NCBI RefSeq assembly: GCF_043641665.1
Contig: NC_092200.1
Span: forward strand, 7,385,694 to 7,449,693
Length of the DNA stretch: 64,000 nucleotides
Direction of reading: 5' to 3'
Source: Enoplosus armatus
Taxonomy: Eukaryota > Chordata > Actinopteri > Centrarchiformes > Enoplosidae
The notes under the pieces were generated by a model. That model was not told the origin of the DNA. It worked only from the letters and a program-made list of their open reading frames with translations, and searched no databases. Position numbers and translations under genes: made by a program. Numbering within the stretch: the first letter of the stretch is position 1; each line of letters opens with the position of its first letter. Below are positions 24,701-37,900 of this stretch, one piece after another.

Positions 24701-27069
24701 TTAGAACATAAATCGATTACAGCATGCAAAAGTAACACAAAAATTAGTAACATTAGTAAACAAATGTTAAAAAACGAAAATTTAAACATGATGACAAAAC
24801 TGAGAGAGAACAGAATTTGGTTCGACAGTATTTAATAATAAGAGGGCTGTATTATTACCTCAAAGTCATCCTCATACTCCTGGTCAGCCACAGCTTCATC
24901 TTTGACAACCTGCAGATGTCACATAAATGCATGAAGTACAAAATATCTTCAATACTTAAATAAGTGTGCAGAAACTCTTCAGCGAAAGTGAAGTTGAAAG
25001 TACTGAAGAAGGAAATGAGTGCATAGCATGCAGTACAGACTGTAAATGGCTCACAGACCAAACAAAAAGACCACCTGCTAGCTTAATTTTTTCAGCTCAT
25101 AACTTCATATAAAGAAATAGAAATAGGTTTTGCTTTCATGCAAGCAAAGGAAATGTAGCTGTGAGATCAAACTCCATTGTAACTGGCATGATATTTTATT
25201 GTTTACGTTCAACCAGTTGTCAGTGGGAATAAGAAAAACACACCGCCACTGAAAACTAAAAGCAAAAGTCCCCGGAAACGCACAGCAAAGTAACCAAGTT
25301 GAGCATCTTACAGGCTCCTCTGTGTCTCCTTCATCTTTCACACTAACTGTCCACTGCTCAGATACCTTTGCTACATCCTGGATCACAAAATGACACATTG
25401 GGGAAAAAAGCCATATAATTAGGGAAACAGAAAATAAAAGGATATACAGGTTACAGTATACAGGCAATTTATGGACATACAAACCTCAGTTTTAGTCTCA
25501 TGCCTATGACTTTTGTCAGATGCTGGTTTCTTGGAGCTGGTCTTGTCTCTGTGATGATTTCTTTCCGGCTCCTCCTCCTCCTCTCTGTGCCTTCTCTCTT
25601 TGTGTTTGTTCGACTCTGCTCGCTCTCTGTCACCACGACGATGCCTGACCTCTTCTCCTGACCCCTTCAAGTCTTGATACTCCCTGGATTCACTGTTATG
25701 CTTCCGCTTTTCGTCCTGGAGAACAGCAAAATCCACACAAAAATGGAAACAAAGGATATTGACACAACTACTAAAATTAATACAATACAATTAATATTAC
25801 TTACGTGATATCCTCTCTCTTTATGTCTCCTTTCTCGCTCCTCTTTATGTCTTCTATGTTCTTCTTTGTAGTCTGAAATCAGAAAGACATATGGAAATAA
25901 TAATCCCGTGAACATGGCAAGCTAAGTGTACACACTGCTGTGGCCTCACCTCTTTCCTCCTTCAGTTCCTTTCTGTCTCCATGCCTCTCTCGTCTTTCTT
26001 TCCCATTCGTCTCGTCTTCATATTCATCTTTGTGCCGCTCTCTCTGTCGATGCCGCTCTCTCTTCTCTCTCTCATGCTTTTCTATCCGATCTCTTTCTCC
26101 GTCTCCACTTTCCTCGTGTCTCCTCCTCTCCCTCTCGCTCCTGTGCTCTTTGTCCCGTTCTTCTCTTCTTCTTTCCTTGTCTCTCTCTTCCCTCCTTTTG
26201 TCCCTGTCCTCCTCGTTGCGTCTCTCTCTGTCCCTTTCCCTCTCTTTCTCCTTATCTCTGTGTCTTTCCTTGTCCCTCTCCCTTTCATGCTTTTCCTCTC
26301 TATCTCGCCTCCTGTCTCTGTTCTCTTTGTAATCATCATCGTACCTCTTTCCATCTACCATCTTGTCTCTTTCCCTTCTCTTGTCCCTGTCCCTCTCATC
26401 TTTCCTATCCCTGTCTTTATCGCCTCTCCTATCCCGTGAGCCCTCTTTCCGTCGATCTGCATATCTGTCTTTTTCATCTTCATCTCTTCTCTCTCTTGTA
26501 CTCTCCCTTTCCCTCTGCTTGTCTCTCTCTCGTCTGTACTCCTTCTCAGGGTCTCTGTGTCGTCTCTCTAAGGATTCCCCACCTCGGTGCTGTCTCTCAT
26601 TGTTATCTCGCCTCCTGACATAGTCATCACCATGTCCTTCCTCCTAAAAAAAAAGAATAAAATACAACAATTTATCTTACCTGGATGTAATTTTGTTTGT
26701 TGATATAAATCCAGCCTGAATCATCGCCTTCTGTAATTCTTTCCTAAACTCTCAAAAACTTACCCTGATGTGTCTTCTCAGGTCAGCTGGTTTCCATGTG
26801 TCCTCCTTGGTTATTTTCTAATAGACAGATTTTTATGTTCACTTGATGACCGTATCAACGTTCATTCAAAGACAACATAAACATGTTTACGACATCAAAC
26901 CAAATCCATGCCAGTCAGCCAAACAAACAACGTTCATTTTCTCAGATAACTAACGAACGTTTGATAACTACCACAGCGGACACGTAATTTTATAGTGAAA
27001 ATACACTTCCCAGCTTGAGTCCGCCCACGGTAATGTCAAAGATAAAGCAGTTACCTTGTCGCTATGCAT
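18701..27069 (-). CDS. dync2i1: DYNC2I1 (WDR60), cytoplasmic dynein-2 intermediate chain 1
   Basis: Coding exons: 27069-27055, 26817-26764, 26643-25950, 25872-25805, 25715-25485, 25377-25312, 24909-24859, 24588-24357, 24204-24102, 24016-23887, 23754-23643, 23556-23462, 23350-23221, 23021-22849, 22650-22488, 21392-21279, 21170-21109, 20328-20277, 20174-20114, 19801-19702, 19580-19449, 19179-18956, 18872-18701; 1077 aa, close to the human length, no frame break. It is one of two dynein-2 intermediate chains and supports retrograde intraflagellar transport. Seen: start [18 protein letters not shown]; a very long Arg/Asp/Glu/Lys-rich region (about 24-400); acidic [11 protein letters not shown]; the signature [20 protein letters not shown] (about 508-527); AYIQCNEDN and VQTEEIE, the light-chain-binding part; then a WD40 propeller from about 640 ([32 protein letters not shown]). 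The first coding exon has only five codons. Human mutations cause short-rib thoracic dysplasia. An X-box lies upstream. Confidence 0.96.
20996..21023 (+). repeat. 28-nt poly-C run (poly-G on the sense strand of dync2i1)
   Basis: This is a perfect C28 homopolymer in dync2i1 intron 17, followed by a shorter C8 run. On the transcribed RNA it is G28, beginning 85 nt after the exon 17 donor at 21108. It is liable to polymerase slippage, so the exact length may be an assembly estimate. Confidence 0.95.
23796..23818 (+). repeat. (ATT)n microsatellite in dync2i1 intron 10
   Basis: About seven ATT units sit in the 132-nt intron between exons 10 and 11. Confidence 0.9.
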
Positions 27070-27973
27070 GTTCTCATCTGTATTTTTATTTCTGAAGTCT
27101 TTCAGTCGCCACAAACTAGCTCATATTTGTGTAATGACGCCGCCATGATGGCAAATCTCTAGCGCGCAAGCGTAGTTAGTCGAAACCAGGGAGATCGCGT
27201 CACCTCGGCTTGACAACAGGCTTATTAATCAGCAGCAGAGCAATCCCTGGAATCAACAGCCAGTTGCCGTGGCAACAGTCAACGAAATATGTATCTTTAA
27301 CAAACCATATTAAAATTGGCGTTTCAACGATTATAACGATTGACACAAATACATCTGGAGTAGTTATTTTGTGTTTGGTTTAATTTAAATGTTTGTTTTG
27401 AACAAAACTCATCCGTTGATCGATGTCTCTGTGCTCGTCATTATACACCCGTTCCTATCTTGATTGCTCTGGCATTTGATAGCAAGCAAGCTAAGTAGTA
27501 AGATACTTATTTGTTTTAAATACAACCACTTCTATGTGTTTGTTTTATTATATATATCTTAAGATTAACTATTTCTCATGTACTTTGACGTTATTTAAGT
27601 ATTGATAATTACTCAGCTGTGTTTACCGTTAGTGAAAACCAGATGGCGGTATTTTGTCACACCACTGGGAGTGCACGATGCAGGATCCCTGTGCGTATTT
27701 GGGAACGATCATTTCCAACCCGTGTAGAGGCAGAGCGAGTAGAGCTGTGGACTGGACTGGATCATACCCAAGGGAATGTATTCCCAAGCTTTTAGTCGTT
27801 GCGGAAACTAACGTGGTCAATGCCAACGATTCCTCGGAAGGCGATGGGCTGGTGTGCAGGTGAGCCAACGTGAGAACAGGCTCTCCAAAGGAAGCACTTC
27901 GCACATGGGCACCGTGTCACCCAACCATATCCGCATTTTAACAGTTTGAAGACGGACTGCGGAGCACAGAGAC
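27070..27973. promoter_or_regulatory. Bidirectional promoter region, dync2i1 / esyt2
   Basis: This 904-bp spacer lies between the two divergent start codons. It is mostly AT-rich except near dync2i1, where GCCGCCATGATGGC (YY1-like ATGGCGGC) and TAGCGCGCAAGC lie within 120 nt of the start codon, and near esyt2, where the 5' leader is GC-rich. An RFX X-box at 27263 is listed separately. No TATA box is evident on either side. Confidence 0.6.
27263..27276. promoter_or_regulatory. RFX X-box upstream of dync2i1
   Basis: GTTGCCGTGGCAAC is a perfect inverted repeat of the GTTGCC half-site with a 2-nt spacer, an ideal RFX X-box. It lies about 195 nt upstream of the dync2i1 start codon and about 700 nt upstream of the esyt2 start codon, so its natural target is the ciliary gene. 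Confidence 0.85.
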
Positions 27974-28876
27974 ATGCCTAGACACAGCATGACAGATGTA
28001 CGAGGAGCCCATTCACACAATGCGAGCCCCGCTTTACCTAAGGAGAATGGACACGCAGCTCCGAGCCCCGTTCAGCCCAACTTTCCGCATCCCTCAGCGG
28101 GGAACATACCCGATGATACCCCGGTGTCCTCGACCAACGAGCTGACTCAGACCTGGGTCCACGTTGCTAAAACGTTTGTTCTCATTTTCCCGATTTACGC
28201 ACTGGGCTATTTTGAGTTCAGTTTCAGCTGGCTGTTGATTGGACTTGTTATCTTTTTCTGCTGGAGGAGAAACACAGGAGGGAAACACAGCCGACTGAGC
28301 CGAGCTCTGGCTTTCTTTGAGCAAGAGGAGAGAAGTGTCAAGCAGAATCTGACGACCTCTGATTTACCACCATGGGTAAGACACTCAGTAGATGAAATAA
28401 TGTCCACAGTCGTTTGTCTTTGCTGAGCTGCTTCTCTGGAGAGCATGTGGTATTTCTGTGATCAATATTTTTGAGTTTCCAGGAAAAAACTATCAGCTGA
28501 CAAGAGCAGGAGGAGTTGAGCTGTAAAGCTGTGATGGAGCAGCTGTCCCCCCAGCAGTGACATGACTCCCAGTCTAAATACAGCAGGGTACAATGGTAAA
28601 CCAGACACCACGCTGGAAAGGATACATGCCCACAGGGTCCCTGTTATTTTGGGATCCAGACTGCTATCTCTCTTGCAGTAACTCACTCCACTACTGCAAC
28701 ACTTGTTAGGGTGTGAGATAACACTGTGTTTCTTTGAGTTGTACTTGTCAGGGTTAACAGTTTAGTGTTAGGGGTTTTGTTGGGAATCTCCTGACATCTC
28801 TTCAAAGATAACGTAGGCTTTCAATTAAGAGGTACCCAAACACAAAATACAACTCAGATAATAACACAAGGATAAA

Positions 28877-28911
<35 letters not shown>

Positions 28912-31900
28912 TCGAAGATGAACTGCATGCAAAATGAATATCTTAGGTTCTGGGGAGTTTGTCACATTGCAGTATGTTATGTAGTAGTGCCTTCGAAAGA
29001 GGTTTGTAAGACACCATGTAATCCATGTTGTTAACTGCTGTCTGGAGGGAGCCGGATTATAGCATCAAGGGGAAAGTAAATGTCTTGGCTTCTTTTTTAT
29101 GGTGTTATCGTAAATGAATGCACTTACTTTCCCTAACAAAGGTTGTACAATGTTTATGTATTGGTAATTTAAATTCCATATTCTCTTCCTTATTAACTCA
29201 GTGGACAGAGATAAACTGACTGTAGAAGTGCCTTCATATTTATTAGTGAACTGTGGGTCTTCTGTAGAGGAAATTGGAGTGAAATTAAGAGATGTCTTTT
29301 CATTAAAACCTTTTTCTGGGACCCTAGATGATCTCAGGAGTCCAGTTTGGAAATCACAAAAGAAACAGTTTAGATTGCATTTAATCGAGTGCTATCAAAG
29401 CACAACGTACTGTTCCAATGAACTGAAAATTAAATTGACGCTTAAGTCTGAGCTGCTTAACATATCAAATTATAAATCCAACACTTTGCATAATGGACTC
29501 ATCCCAGAGTCACCGCTCAACTGGTTTGTGATGTTCAGTGCAGCCTCATGTTTAGAGAACAGCAAAAAGTGTATTCCGCTGACACATGGCTGAGGAGGCA
29601 TTGGGGCTATTAGATGGGGGTGGAGGAGCCGGATGGGGTAGAGCAACAACATCCCACTTAGAGGAAAAAGGTATTATTGAATGGCCTCAGCAGCCACTGC
29701 CTAAAGTCTGTGGTTGATTAAAGAAACTGCAAGTAAAACACTACATGTAACTGTGGTCACACCGGGTGCGTCTGTGCATGACCATCACAGGAAATCATTG
29801 CACCTTTCAGGGCTTAACAGAGATTGAACAATAGGCCTGAATCTGTCATTTTAACTGGAACTTTCTGTTCCCCGTCCTCCTGCTCTTGTCATCCACACTT
29901 TGACATAAATGCTTGATAAGCGCTTTTGCTGCCTCCACGAGGAATAGTAGCTGTCGCGCTGCATGTCATATCTCACCAGCACTCCAGCCAGATGCGTCAC
30001 TTCATCTTAATGTTGATATTAGGGAATAAACGCCTTCAATTCAGTGTGATGGAGAGGCTGTTGTGTTATTTATTAAGGTGCTGTGTGTATCGCTGCACTC
30101 CTTTGTGCTCAGTATCGACTTCATTCCAGGCATTTCCGTTCCCTCATGTTAAATCAATAAATCAATGCTCTATTTACTTTGGTCGTTCAAGAAGATTAGT
30201 CAAACTGCAGCTGGGACTCACAGGTCAGTTGTAGCATGGAGCTCTGTGGAGGTCTGTGGAGGTCTGTGGAGGTCTGTCCGGTTGAGACTAAGAGCAAGAG
30301 AAAGTGCTATGAAATTTGATTGGTATTTGATTTATTTTGAAATTCAGTAACAAAATAAATAACAAAAGCACAGTATTTAGGTCATCATAATCTATATTTT
30401 CCAATTTACCTGTAAATTCAATAGCATTGGACAAATATGGTATACATGCACTTTGCCCATGCTCAGTACGTGAAGAAAAGAGTAGGTTTGCACTCATGTC
30501 AGGTATCTTATTAGACCTAACACACAAAAGATGATGATAAAAGAAAGGTCATACAATCGATGCATTCTTCAGGTGGAAATTGAAATCCACCATTGCTTTA
30601 AGAGTGTTTTAAAACGTCTTTTTCATCTTCTTTTTCATCAAGCAACCACTCCATATCAAAGAGCTCCTGCAACGTATAGTCTCACGCATCCAAACCCAGC
30701 AGAAACACACTCTGCTCTCTCTTCTGTGAATTGTTGTTGTAATAATGTTGTAAGGAAACTGTTGTACTGCTGTAGCAATGTATAATTCCAGATTTGTTTA
30801 TAGTTTGAATGCCCAAGAGACGTGCCATCCTCAAGCTTAATGCTTAATCACAACTCGAAAGATTTTCCTAAATAGAATTTGACATTGGGCTTTGGAAAGG
30901 TGAACAAAACTAAATACAACAGCAATTTGAAACAGTTTGAACTGGAATTCTTGCCTTTGAAATTGTTGTTTGGAATATCATCCTTATTGGAACCCACACA
31001 GACTATAGACTAGATATTATCTTCTCTGTTTTCTCCATTGTAGGTCCACTTCCCAGACGTAGAGCGAGTGGAGTGGCTAAACAAGGTAAAGAATCGAGCG
31101 GCTGTCTCTTGAATTAGTTTGCTTGAGTGAAGCCCTCCCTTTTTTTGCTTTTTATAAACTGGAGTAAATGGGATGTCTGTCGCTCTTCTGCTCTCTCCTC
31201 TTCCCACTGGGTCTGTGAATGTTGCCACAATGTACCCTGCAGCACATCTGACTTAACATGCAGCGCTGCAAAATGCATTAACCCTTGTGAATCCCCATGG
31301 CAACAACCTGGATGTACATTTTAAAGCACTCATGAGTACACATTAAAATGATCTAGGCGCTGACATCAAAATTTTATTCGTTGCTGTCCCTGCTTGATGT
31401 GTTTGAGTCTGACAAGATTCAACTTAAATAGAACTACATTTTGAATATTTTAAAGTAACTATACCATTCAGTGAGAGATGTACCTGCATGAGGTAGCAAA
31501 AATAGACCAAAGAAGGTGAAGTCTAACGGCATGTACATGCCTTTTAGAATAATTACATGATGGAAAAGGGCAACATTTTTCAGTTTGTCCCATCAAGTCT
31601 CTACTAGTACTAAGTTCAGTCTCTTCCTGTATCCCCTCAGACGGTGAAACAGATGTGGCCGTACATCTGCCAGTTTGTGGAGAAGCTGTTCCATGAGACG
31701 ATCGAGCCGGCAGTGAAGGAGTCCAACGCCCACCTCAGCACCTTCTGCTTCAGCAAGATCGACATAGGAGACAAAGTGAGCAGCTCTTAGTGTTCCTGCA
31801 TGGTCCTGAGTCTGATCATGTGTTGTGTCAGCAGTGACAAAACAGACTACTGGCAGCAGGTGCCGTTGGGACAGCTGGCGAGGGTGTGTGGGAGCTTGAA

Positions 31901-34900
31901 CGTGAACATACATGCACGTCGCTGACATATGTGCTTGTTTCATAAATACTTTCCATGTGGGGTCATTAGAGGGGTCGACCTTGTGTTAACCACGTGGGGG
32001 TTTGGGAGGGGTATAGGTGTTGGTGTAGTGTTGATGGACTGGAGTGGTGCAGTGGCCATTATGTTTCCCTCTTTTGCGGTGTAGCCCCTGAGGGTCAACG
32101 GGGTCAAGGTTTATACAGAAAATGTGGATAAGCGACAGATCATCATGGACCTGCAGATCAGGTGAGCCCACCAGATCCCTGTTTAAATCATTAGCGGTTT
32201 GTCAATGCAGCTTCTCTCTGATTGTTGTGTAAGATGGTTTCCATAGACCTCAGAAATTCTTAAAAGAGTACTCCGCCAATTGTAAGACAGTTTTTAAAAA
32301 AGATGATCAAAATTGATGCAGCAAAGCTGCTGTCTTTTTTATTCCATGTATTCTTTTTCCTTGTCAAAACTGGACGCCTACACAATGCAACTCGGCCACT
32401 GACAAAATCCGGGCATTGATTTAATAAAATCTTAAGGATTATAACTTTAAAGATCTGGGAAACAACAGAATTTAGAAATGCTAAATATGACTCAATGAGC
32501 TCAATGACTAATATCATGTCACATCTTTTGTTTGTGTTTATGTTTATACAACAAGGGTTTAAAAACAACTCCATAAAGATAATGAATAATACATGGAGTC
32601 ACCCTGATGTCTAAATTTAATCAACGTCAAGCCTTATCTGATCAAACAAGAAAGTCCTTTTAAACTTGATAAAAAAGTGAGGGAACCCTGGTACAGGATA
32701 TTTTATCAGACATGTTTTGTGTTTTTGTCACTCAGCTATGTTGGCAACACAGAGATTGATGTAGACATCAAACGCTACTACTGCAAAGCCGGCATTAAGA
32801 GCATCCAGGTAAGGAGATTCCTTTTTGTCCGATTTGTTTCACATCCCCTCAGAGGTGCTTTCTTTTTGGCTTGAGTCTCGGCCTCTACAGCTTGTTGTGA
32901 GAAAATCAACATGAAGCGACACAGTGCCTTCAGGTAAAGGTCGGTCCTGTCGGCTCAATTGGAGAGGCCTTTTCAGTATTGGATGAACAGCAACAGCATA
33001 TAATACCAGGAATGCTGAAGGCTTTTTTACTTCCACTAGAACATTTCTTATTATTTCTGTGCAGTGACGTCGATTAAATGTCTGCATATGTAAAGCTTGT
33101 GGTAAGCACAAATGACATGTGTTTACTGATGAGACTGTATTTAGTCATGTAATAATTAGATTATGAAATTCTCTACAGCAATGCCTACTTGAAACTCATT
33201 CCTGCATATGTCTAAATGTTGTGAAAAGTTCCACCAAAGAGTCAAATTCTCCTCTGAGTTTGTTTGATTTTAATGTTGTTTAAGAGGTAAAACTATCCAG
33301 TATTTCCGAAGAAAAAATATAATACAGACAAATCTGAAAAAAAAATGAACCTAGTTTTGTACTGCAGACATTTTCTTTTCTTCTTTCCTATCCTATTTAT
33401 TGTCCTGTAACCCCTTAGATTTATTATAAGACCCCTTGGGTGGGTCTGGAGTTGTGAACTACTTCTCTGCAGAACTATAAAGATAATCGAATACAACAGA
33501 GTGGCTAAAGAGAAAACAAAAGGAGACTATAAAAATATCATTATAGAAAGGTTTTACTGTATAAGTAACTTTGAATTACTGTAAAAGATTGTAATTATCT
33601 TACTGGACTGAGCCCCTCCTCTATTAAATGTATGTAATAAACATACTTTTAGATAAATAATACATATAAATGATGAAAATATGTAACCTCATAATTTGCG
33701 TCAGCGTGTGTGTGTTTTGTGTCCTTGGCACTTTTCTGTGTTGCTGCAGTGGAGCATAGCAGGCAGAAAGAAAACAATCAGTGTGGCTCCTTGGAGACCG
33801 AGTGCTGTTCGGTCTGTCCCTGGGAGACATGTGTTGTTCGCTGCCCCCATTATGTAACTCGGTCAGACCTACATACCCCCCCAGCTCATTATCATTAGTC
33901 CCCATCACTCCTCGAGCTGGGTTACGTTACATAGAGCAGGTGCGTTTGACTCCATGATAACACTGTGATTACTGATGGCTTTGTGGGGTTTGGGGTTAAA
34001 CGCTGGCTGATATTGGGTCTTTTATTATTTATTTAATATCAGCCTATCGTGTGGTCTCACTACTATGATGGAGGTCCACTCCCCACCACAGCTACTGCCC
34101 ATAAAAAGCCAGTTAAGCCTACAAATAAATTACATTTTCTGATTTCAAATTGCAGTCATTTTTCTTTTATAAATGAATAATTTATCTGGAAATTGCCTTT
34201 TGAGTGAGTTTCCTTAAGACAGATAAGTGAAATAAATGTGTACCATTTCTTAAAGCTATAAACTACAGAAATGATGAGGGAACAGATTTTTTTTTACGAT
34301 TTTTGTGTGAATTCTTGCACTTGAAATGAGGTTTCGATTTTTGTTCACACCTCTTATAAATTTAAGGATAAAAACTTAATTTTGGTTTGGCAGCTTGCTG
34401 ACTGTGTCATTTTCTAAGGAGTGGATTTAATCTCACAGATGACAAAGAGAAGGATTAGTTTCCCAGTTTTTAGTTTCAGGAAATAACGTCTCAAATTGAA
34501 CTGTCCTCGGTCACAGAAATAACGTGAAGTCTTAAAATGAATGTGATGACATTTACTTCAAAGAGCTGCATGCAAACACTAAATGAGTATTGGTTTCAAG
34601 AGCGTTATTGGTATTGGTTTCACTGGTGCTTTATTAGTATTAGGTTCTCTGGCTTAATTGCTGTTTCAGAGGCTATTCTACTCGGACAAGATTTTACTAT
34701 CCATCCTGAAAAACAAATATATTGGTGATAGAATTTAAACATCCTTTGTTCCCTGGTGTGGATTAGAGCAGCTGTGTGGCGTCCACATGACACATGTAAA
34801 GTGCTTCCAATACCATAATCCTCATAATTGTCATAATATGTTATGGAGAAGGTGGAGGATGACACGGGGCAGGTGTGAAGTCAGGCTGGGATCGAGTTTC

Positions 34901-37900
34901 CAACCTGTCATGTGCTACAGCTAACGGCTGTGCTGCTGTGGAAGGTCAAGGGCCAGCAGGGGGTGAGTTCCCTTTAGCTTTCCCTTTGTGTGTGTGTGTA
35001 TGTCAAAGTCTTCCTCTTGTGTTTCCATAGATCCACGGCGTGTTGAGAGTGGTGATGGAGCCGTTGCTGGGTGATATGCCTCTTGTTGGTGCTCTGTCAG
35101 TGTTCTTCCTGAAGAAGCCAGTAAGTGCAGACGCTGATAATATGACACGAGTTAATTCAATTAGACCTGTTTAATAGGGCAGCAGTGGAAGTTATAATGA
35201 CACCGCAGTCTGAATAAATGCAATATGATCCGAGTAGAGGCTATTAAACTGTCTTCTAAAGAGATGGTGCAGCAGTGTAACACATTACAAACTCAGTGTT
35301 ATGTTGCTATTTTACGCAGCATTTGAAAATAATGGGAAGTTTTACACTTTCTTTCTGTTCTCTTTATTCACTATTGTTTGCCAAGGTTGGCCATTTCTGT
35401 AGATTTCACAAAATGACCTGAAGATCTTTTAGACCCCAGTTTGGTTCTCCGTGTATTTTTATATTCACACTAAATTTTATAATATTGCACCCCATAAAAC
35501 AAATTGCAATTGGTTTCCTGCTTTGCTCCTCTGTTTGGCTCTTTCAGGCAGAAATAGGGGACGTAAATTGGTTTTAAATGTTAACTTCATAAGTTAAATC
35601 ACAGCTGAATCACAGTACAATGTGTTTCTTTCATTTCACAGCACTAACTTCCAGTTTAGTGTCAGTTTGTTTTCCTTCTCTGGCATTGCTATCGACATTG
35701 TTTATTCTCTTGCAGCTTAAACACTCATCGCAACATCACTTTAATGATTTGCATTTCACAATATTATAAAGAGTACGATCTAGACCTGCTATGAATAGTG
35801 GCCAGCGATACCTTCTGTTATGATTTGGTGCCATATAAATAAAATTGAACTGAATTGAATTGCATATCTAATATTTTCCAGTGCACATTCCATCAATCTC
35901 CCTGTTCAACCTCTGTGCAGAGCCGCTTCTGCGCAGCTTAAAAATGTTTGACCGATTTCTACCAAATGGGTGGACCCAGTGGAACTATAGCAGAGCTTTA
36001 AATAGCCGCAGATCAAGCCAGCCCTACTTTGGCATATTTCTCTACCCAGGGGCACTCAGCGAAAACTCAAGGTGGAGATATTACTGTAGGAGGCTGAAGG
36101 GAGAAGGCAGCAGCTCTAGTCAGTAAATTGTGGTGCAGTCCCACATGTAAACACACATAAACAAACACACACTCATGCATCTCAATCTTCTTCCTGCTTC
36201 TAGATGAGGAACATTACATTGGTAAACTGGGCGAGAGAGACAAAGTAGATTGCAAAAGAGAATTCCTCTGGGCAAAAGAATCTCGCCATCGTGTATCCTG
36301 GAATCCAAATAACTCATCGTCCGTCTTTCAGCGTGCCGTACAAGGCCTGATCCTGGGTGCCAAATCAAATAGAAACATTTCCAGACCATAAGAGGTCTCG
36401 GTCACGGCGGGGCTGTGTGATCGCACTAATGTGACTCGTTGTAGTGTAAATAAAAAGATGCAACACATTCTGCTGTGAGACCTCTGAAGAGATTTCATTG
36501 CTCAGGCTCAGCTGAACAGTCTTACACTTTAAATAAGGATTTATGAGCAGAGTCCAGCAGTGCAGGACATCTGTCGTCTGTTATTTTTTTTCGATTGACC
36601 AATTGATTTAGTGACCACTTATTTCTGACTTGATCACAGACCTCTATGTTTGCAGTTAGAAGATAGTGCTGCTTTTTCGCTACATCCTTGTTACTCAAAT
36701 ATATCAGGAGTCGTTTGACGGCTCCGTAGAAGTGACATGCAGGCAGCAGTGCGTCCACTCAGACACCCTCGCCACATCATTTAGAGCGCTGCAGTGCTCC
36801 CCCCTTTCCTGCAGCGCTCAGTGCATCTGCTGCAGCGTAAGCAACTTGGGCAGAGAAGTAGGGTGGGAAAGGCTCATTAAGAAAACACAGCACCTTCAGC
36901 TCGAAAGGCAGGAACAGATCAAAGCTCACTGAGAAGCAGGAGCTGCCTGTATTTCAGCTCTCAGCTGATCTGCGATCTTTTCGATTTACTTTGACATAGC
37001 TCCTGCCAGTTTTACCAGAAAGTGAGTGGACATTGCTTGGTTTTGTGTCCGTTTTTGACTCCAGAATACTTTTTAAAACCTGTTTTGTACATTGTATCTG
37101 TCCTCATTATACCCTGAGAAGTAATGAGACCCCAGAGGGCTGCTGCTGCTTTAATAAATATTTTAGTAAGCAGGTGTTTTTGCATTAATTTCTGTGCTTT
37201 CTGTCCTCTGGTTGTGACTCATTAACTGTAGCTAATTGTGCACACAGCGTCCATTCAAACACTTAGAAGGTAAACATAAAAAGGTAAAAATAAACGTGAC
37301 CATAAAAGGTTGTTGTTTTATATTTTATTTACGTTCCATTGCCAAACTGGTGTGTGGTGAGATAACCACCAGCCAGAATAACAAATAACGCACATTTGTC
37401 TTAAATAATTAATACGCCAACAATGTAATTGGTGAAGCAGTGGTTTGTTTTCAAAATGGACCAAAACAGTAGCAACTTATCCACATAACTTTTGATTTAT
37501 ATTCTTATGCTGCAGCTTGTGTGGGACTCTTTGTCTCTACTGTTATTAATCAGCAGCGTTTGTTGGCCAGGAAATAAAAAGCCAAGTGGTAAATGTAGCA
37601 CATGGGGCAGAAAGTTAAGTGTTTTGAAAAAGGAGGTTACGCTTCAACAATGAGAAAAATGTAGGAAAAGGTAGCATGTCTCAAATTTCCAGGTCAAAGA
37701 GAACAAAATACTCACTTTTGACTTGTTTATTTGACTCACATCATAATAGAAAAATGCGTTCGGGACAGAGCCTTCACTACTTTTTAGTGTTAAGTGTTAG
37801 ATACATTTAATTCCCACTTTCTACTCTTTCATCTCGATCAACTTGTATGTTCTCCTCTCCTTTTTTTCTTCTCTTAGCTTCTGGACATAAACTGGACTGG

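Larger units (their letters stand above)
28376..31043 (+). other. esyt2 intron 1, no gene seen
   Basis: This 2.7-kb intron holds an (AT)n microsatellite and a short decamer tandem array, listed separately. A 130-codon open frame near 29201-29593 has no recognisable family and no splice context. I see no nested gene or RNA gene. Confidence 0.5.

Noticed and set aside
25926..26618. 230-codon plus-strand frame rich in Ser, Leu, Phe and Pro
   Set aside because: It is exactly antisense to the purine-rich exon 3 of dync2i1; pyrimidine-rich antisense frames stay open because stop codons are rare there.
27620..27973. Plus-strand open frame overlapping the esyt2 leader
   Set aside because: Its protein does not resemble the ESYT2 N-terminus and its frame does not join the esyt2 start exon; it is best read as 5' UTR or promoter.
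29201..29593. 130-codon open frame in esyt2 intron 1
   Set aside because: No recognisable domain, no supporting splice sites and no similarity to a known transposon protein.
32262..32420. Possible repeat starting GAGTACTCCGCCAATTGTAA in esyt2 intron 4
   Set aside because: The opening resembles a fish repeat I vaguely recall, but no ends or second copy could be found in the window.
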